DNA of 64,000 nucleotides from Oceanihabitans sp. 2_MG-2023. GTDB taxonomy: Bacteria > Bacteroidota > Bacteroidia > Flavobacteriales > Flavobacteriaceae. Positions 61,414-64,000 of the stretch are shown here, in pieces. The notes beneath the pieces were generated by a model. That model was given only the letters and a program-made list of their open reading frames with translations. It was not told where the DNA came from and searched no databases. Position numbers and translations under genes: made by a program. Positions within the stretch are counted from its first letter, which is position 1, and each line of letters starts with the position of its first letter. The stretch is taken from contig NZ_JAUOQT010000004.1 of the NCBI RefSeq assembly GCF_030547245.1, forward strand, positions 253,001 through 317,000, read 5' to 3'.

Positions 61414-61997
61414 TGGATTTAAACCAAGAGTTTTGGGAGGATAGATATAAAACAAAGAAAACAGGTTGGGATTTAGGCGAAATTTCAACACCACTGAAAA
61501 CCTATATTGACCAATTAACAAATAAAAACCTCAAAATTTTAATTCCAGGAGGTGGAAATAGTTATGAAGCTGAATATCTTCATAATAAAGGTTTTGAAAA
61601 TGTGTATGTTGTAGATCTATCAAAAACGGCTTTACAAAATATTAAAACCAGAGTACCTTCATTTCCAACTTCTCATCTCATTCAAGAAGACTTTTTTGAT
61701 ATCGATATGGCTTTCGATCTTATTATTGAACAAACCTTTTTCTGTGCAATAACACCTGATTTGCGACCAGCTTATGCTGTAAAAGCTTCAGAAATTACAA
61801 ATACAAATGGTAAATTAGTTGGTTTGCTTTTTAATACACTTTTAAACCAAACACATCCACCTTTTGGAGGTTATAAAGCTGAATATTTAGAGTATTTTAA
61901 ACCGTACTTTGAAATTAAAATAATGGAAGAAGCACATAATTCTATCAAAGAAAGACAAGGGAAAGAGTTGTTTTTTATAATGGTAACTAAAAAATAA
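61413..61997 (+). CDS. Thiopurine S-methyltransferase-like methyltransferase
   Basis: The 194-residue protein is a Rossmann-fold SAM methyltransferase with FWEDRYKTKKTGWDLGEISTPL, motif I LIPGGGNSYEAEYL and the TPMT-type IEQTFFCAITPDLRPAY. In this family small thiol or sulfide-like acceptors are methylated. In a sulfide locus, methylation of hydrogen sulfide or small thiols as a detoxification route is a reasonable guess, but the substrate cannot be seen. It is coupled to the thioredoxin gene upstream. Confidence 0.85.
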   Translation: MDLNQEFWEDRYKTKKTGWDLGEISTPLKTYIDQLTNKNLKILIPGGGNSYEAEYLHNKGFENVYVVDLSKTALQNIKTRVPSFPTSHLIQEDFFDIDMAFDLIIEQTFFCAITPDLRPAYAVKASEITNTNGKLVGLLFNTLLNQTHPPFGGYKAEYLEYFKPYFEIKIMEEAHNSIKERQGKELFFIMVTKK

Positions 61998-62081
61998 ATA
62001 AAACAATTTTTTAATTTTTAACATAATAACTAAATCTGCTTATAAGATTTTTAATAAAGTAATAATTAAAAAAGATATATT

Positions 62082-62288
62082 ATGAAAGTAAATATGAATG
62101 GTTTAGATCGTGGTATAAGAATAATAATAGCAATAACTATTGCAGTATTATTTTGGCAAGGACTATTAGTCGGCACACTAGCTTATATACTTTTAGCATT
62201 AGCTGTAATATTTGTGCTTACAAGTTTAATTAGTTTTTGCCCTTTATATACATTATTGGGTATAAATACCTGTAAAATTAAAAAGTAA
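62082..62288 (+). CDS. DUF2892 membrane protein
   Basis: The 68-residue protein has two hydrophobic segments and the family pattern MNGLDRGIRIIIAI, then LTSLISFCPLYTLLGINTC. DUF2892 domains are often fused to or beside rhodanese proteins (as in YgaP), and the FCPLY cysteine is conserved. It may anchor or serve a sulfurtransferase at the inner membrane. No direct activity is known. Confidence 0.88.
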   Translation: MKVNMNGLDRGIRIIIAITIAVLFWQGLLVGTLAYILLALAVIFVLTSLISFCPLYTLLGINTCKIKK

Positions 62289-62364
62289 TTTTTTTAGCAC
62301 TTATTTTGCGAAAGTGATAATTTTTACGCTGTAAAACTTATTATTTCTTATTAAATGTCGCTTT

Positions 62365-62410
62365 ATGTAACATTAGTTACATGAAATTATAAGTTAGACT
62401 ACTATTTTTA
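62365..62410 (+). promoter_or_regulatory. Operator D and -7 box of the sulfide:quinone oxidoreductase gene
   Basis: ATGTAACATTAGTTACAT at 62365-62382 is a near-perfect palindrome with core GTAAC-ATTA-GTTAC. TATTTTTA at 62403-62410 is a one-mismatch -7 box, 27 bases from the right half. ATG 62442 follows at 31 bases. Confidence 0.75.
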
Positions 62411-62441
62411 TACAAATAAAATCTAACTTAAAACTTTTTTA

Positions 62442-63704
62442 ATGAAATCTCACTATCAAATCTTAGTCATTGGTGGAGGTACAGGAGGAATTATGATTTC
62501 TGCTAATTTACTTTCCAAAGATAAATATTTAGACATTGGATTAATTGAGCCAGCAGATTGGCATTATTATCAACCCGCTTGGACACTTGTTGGAGGTGGA
62601 ACTTTTGATTTTGATAAAACCAAACGCAGCATGGCTTCTGTGATGCCAAAAGGTGTAGATTGGATTAAAGATTATGCTACTGGTTTTAATCCTGAAGGGA
62701 ATTCGGTTTCAACAAAAGAAAATGGTGATATTACTTATGACTATCTTATCGTTTCTCCTGGTTTAGTTATGGATACGTCTTTAATTGAAGGGCTAACAGA
62801 GTCTTTAGGGAAAGGAGTAGTTTGTAGCAATTATACAGATCCAAAACATACTTGGGAAGTTCTAAAAAAATTTAAAGGTGGTAATGCTGTTTTTACACAA
62901 CCAACGACACCAATTAAATGTGGTGGAGCTCCTCAAAAAATAGCGTATTTAGCAGCAGATTATATCAAGAAAAATGGACTTAAAAACAAATCTAATGTTG
63001 TTTTTGCAACTCCAGGTTCGGTTATTTTTGGAGTAAAAGAAATTAGAGAAAGTTTAATGCAAGTTATTAGCAAATATGGTATTCATTTTAAACCCTTTTA
63101 CGCACCAATTAAAATTGATGGTGAAAACCAAATGGTAACATTTAAGGGAGTTGGTACAGGTGAAAATAAATGTGTTATTAATGAAGATAATGCGTTAAGA
63201 GAAATCATGTCTGGCGAGTCTATTATTGAAATGCCTTTTGATATGCTACATCTTGCTCCACCACAACGGGCTCCAGATTTTGTTAAAAATTCTACTTTAG
63301 TTAATGACGCTGGTTGGTTAAATGTTGATAAACAAACACTACAACACAATAAACATGCAAATATTTTTGGTTTAGGCGATGTTGCAGCTTTACCAACTGC
63401 AAAAACAGGAGCAGCTATACGTAAACAAGTACCTGTTGTTTCCGATAATATATTACAATTAATAGCACATAATAAAAAAGGAACTAAATCTTATAATGGT
63501 TATTCGTCATGTCCTTTAGTTACTGGATATGGTAAAATGATTTTGGCAGAATTTGATTACGATAACAATTTTATTCCAGATCCAAAATTAAAACAAATGC
63601 TGGTTTTTAATAGTGAAAAAGAACATTGGAGATTGTGGATGCTTAAAAAATACGGATTGCCTTATTTATATTGGAATAAAATGATGAAAGGAAAAGAAGT
63701 GTAA
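62442..63704 (+). CDS. sqr: Sulfide:quinone oxidoreductase, type II (SQOR-like)
   Basis: The 420-residue flavoprotein oxidises hydrogen sulfide to sulfane sulfur and passes electrons to quinone. The FAD-binding motif is VIGGGTGGIMISANL. The two redox cysteines expected in the type II (mitochondrial-like) group are C160 in TPIKCGGAPQKIAYL and C357 in SSCPLVTGYGKMILAEFDY. The second FAD motif is NIFGLGDVAALPTAKTGAAIRKQ, and the C-terminal amphipathic end YGLPYLYWNKMM fits membrane attachment. It stands under its own operator. The product persulfide would be processed by the CstB-like enzyme upstream. Confidence 0.95.
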   Translation: MKSHYQILVIGGGTGGIMISANLLSKDKYLDIGLIEPADWHYYQPAWTLVGGGTFDFDKTKRSMASVMPKGVDWIKDYATGFNPEGNSVSTKENGDITYDYLIVSPGLVMDTSLIEGLTESLGKGVVCSNYTDPKHTWEVLKKFKGGNAVFTQPTTPIKCGGAPQKIAYLAADYIKKNGLKNKSNVVFATPGSVIFGVKEIRESLMQVISKYGIHFKPFYAPIKIDGENQMVTFKGVGTGENKCVINEDNALREIMSGESIIEMPFDMLHLAPPQRAPDFVKNSTLVNDAGWLNVDKQTLQHNKHANIFGLGDVAALPTAKTGAAIRKQVPVVSDNILQLIAHNKKGTKSYNGYSSCPLVTGYGKMILAEFDYDNNFIPDPKLKQMLVFNSEKEHWRLWMLKKYGLPYLYWNKMMKGKEV

Positions 63705-63744
63705 CAAAAGTTGCAAATAGAATCGATAGATTACTATAAGTTTG
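63701..63744 (+). promoter_or_regulatory. Operator E and -7 box after the sqr gene
   Basis: GTAAC-AAAA-GTTGC at 63701-63714 overlaps the sqr stop codon. TAAGTTTG, a full -7 match, is at 63737-63744, 27 bases from the right half. A hairpin terminator lies about 45 bases further on, before the next coding start, so the transcript would be short unless it reads through. Confidence 0.65.
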
Positions 63745-63747
63745 TAT

Positions 63748-63820
63748 AATATTAGTTTTTATAAAACGATATATGATTGATTAATAGCAAAGCATCTTAT
63801 TTTTTAAGATGCTTTTTTTG
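63748..63820 (+). ncRNA. Candidate short RNA ending in the hairpin at 63789
   Basis: A transcript from promoter E would begin near 63748 and end at the hairpin, giving about 70 bases. The only ATG inside it (63772) stops after three codons, so a coding role is unlikely. It may be a sulfide-responsive small RNA or the leader of the next gene. This is inference from position alone. Confidence 0.35.
63789..63819 (+). terminator. Intrinsic terminator after sqr
   Basis: AAAGCATCTTA (63789-63799) pairs perfectly with TAAGATGCTTT (63805-63815) around five T residues, followed by a T-run. Confidence 0.9.
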
Positions 63821-63899
63821 TTTTATGATATTTGTCATATTTATTTTTCTTCTTCCATTGTAATTTTACATTAATATATAAAGCTTAAAAATAAAAATT

Positions 63900-64000
63900 A
63901 TGATATCTCAAAGTATTGCATTATCTAACTGGAATAACGGAGTAATAATGATAGCTGTTTTCGCATTCGTTTGTGCAGCTCTTGTGTTTTTTTTAGTGAA
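63900..64000 (+). CDS. Start of a small membrane protein, cut by window
   Basis: An open frame from ATG 63900 reads MISQSIALSNWNNGVIMIA, then VFAFVCAALVFFLV, and runs off the window. It has one hydrophobic segment starting at about residue 17. I cannot assign it to a family from 33 residues. The short, hydrophobic character and the place after sqr suggest a small membrane protein of the same locus. A terminator stands between it and operator E. Confidence 0.5.
   Translation, partial: MISQSIALSNWNNGVIMIAVFAFVCAALVFFLV

Overview
The window is AT-rich DNA from a member of the Bacteroidota, most likely a marine or aquatic Flavobacteriaceae. The evidence is a protease with a C-terminal type IX secretion sorting domain, TAnnTTTG (-7) promoter boxes with little sign of Shine-Dalgarno sites, the Bacteroidota lineage protein families (HYC_CC_PP, DUF6266, DUF3703, VirE-N/DUF3987 mobility genes), and a TonB-dependent receptor with a carboxypeptidase-like plug extension. 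I cannot name the species. No tRNA, rRNA or CRISPR array was seen.

Positions 1-16524 are ordinary chromosome: a LOG-family protein (cut by the window edge), uvrA, a secreted reprolysin-like protease, an AlkD-like repair protein, gamma-glutamyltransferase, an ACP-phosphodiesterase-like protein, glmM, a lipid A acyltransferase-type protein, a rhomboid protease, a TlpA-like thioredoxin lipoprotein and mnmE.

Positions 16509-49433 are an integrated genomic island of about 33 kb. It starts exactly at the 3' end of mnmE. Near-identical 16-base copies of the last mnmE codons flank it (TTGTATTGGGAAGTAA on the left, TTGTATCGGAAAGTAA on the right), and a tyrosine integrase lies just inside the left end. 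From left to right the island carries: (i) a recombination and replication module of zinc-ribbon/HTH protein, integrase, two excisionase-like HTH proteins, a VirE-N primase-like protein and a DUF3987 ATPase; (ii) a defence operon of Xre-type regulator, type IIG restriction-methyltransferase, an unknown 107-residue protein and an Argonaute whose PIWI catalytic aspartates appear to be lost; (iii) a zinc/cadmium/cobalt-type efflux set, with a CzcA-TolC fusion, adaptor, Fur-family regulator, DUF3703 protein and P-type ATPase; (iv) a copper/silver-type efflux set, with CusA-like pump, TolC, HMA proteins, DUF305 protein and CusB with metal-binding domains; (v) a structured 1.2-kb non-coding stretch and two proteins of unknown role. 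I see no relaxase or conjugation genes, so it looks like a mobilizable or degraded integrative element.

Positions 49434-55990 return to the chromosome: a HAD hydrolase whose stop codon touches the island end, an MtfA-like peptidase, and a signalling group of response regulator, TonB-dependent receptor and YfiR-type histidine kinase.

Positions 56159-64000 are a sulfide/persulfide oxidation locus: a Crp/Fnr regulator, TauE exporter, CstB-like persulfide dioxygenase-rhodanese, rhodanese, HMA protein, c-type cytochrome/DUF3365 protein, thioredoxin, TPMT-like methyltransferase, DUF2892 protein and type II sulfide:quinone oxidoreductase. Four promoters here carry a GTAAC-N4-GTTAC (or GTTGC) palindrome, and a fifth keeps only its right half. 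In all five the right half lies 26-27 bases upstream of the -7 box. This suggests a local regulon of the Crp/Fnr protein, possibly including a short RNA after the sqr gene.

The observations most worth following are the Argonaute/type IIG operon, the sulfur regulon with its fixed operator spacing, and the mnmE-targeted island ends.
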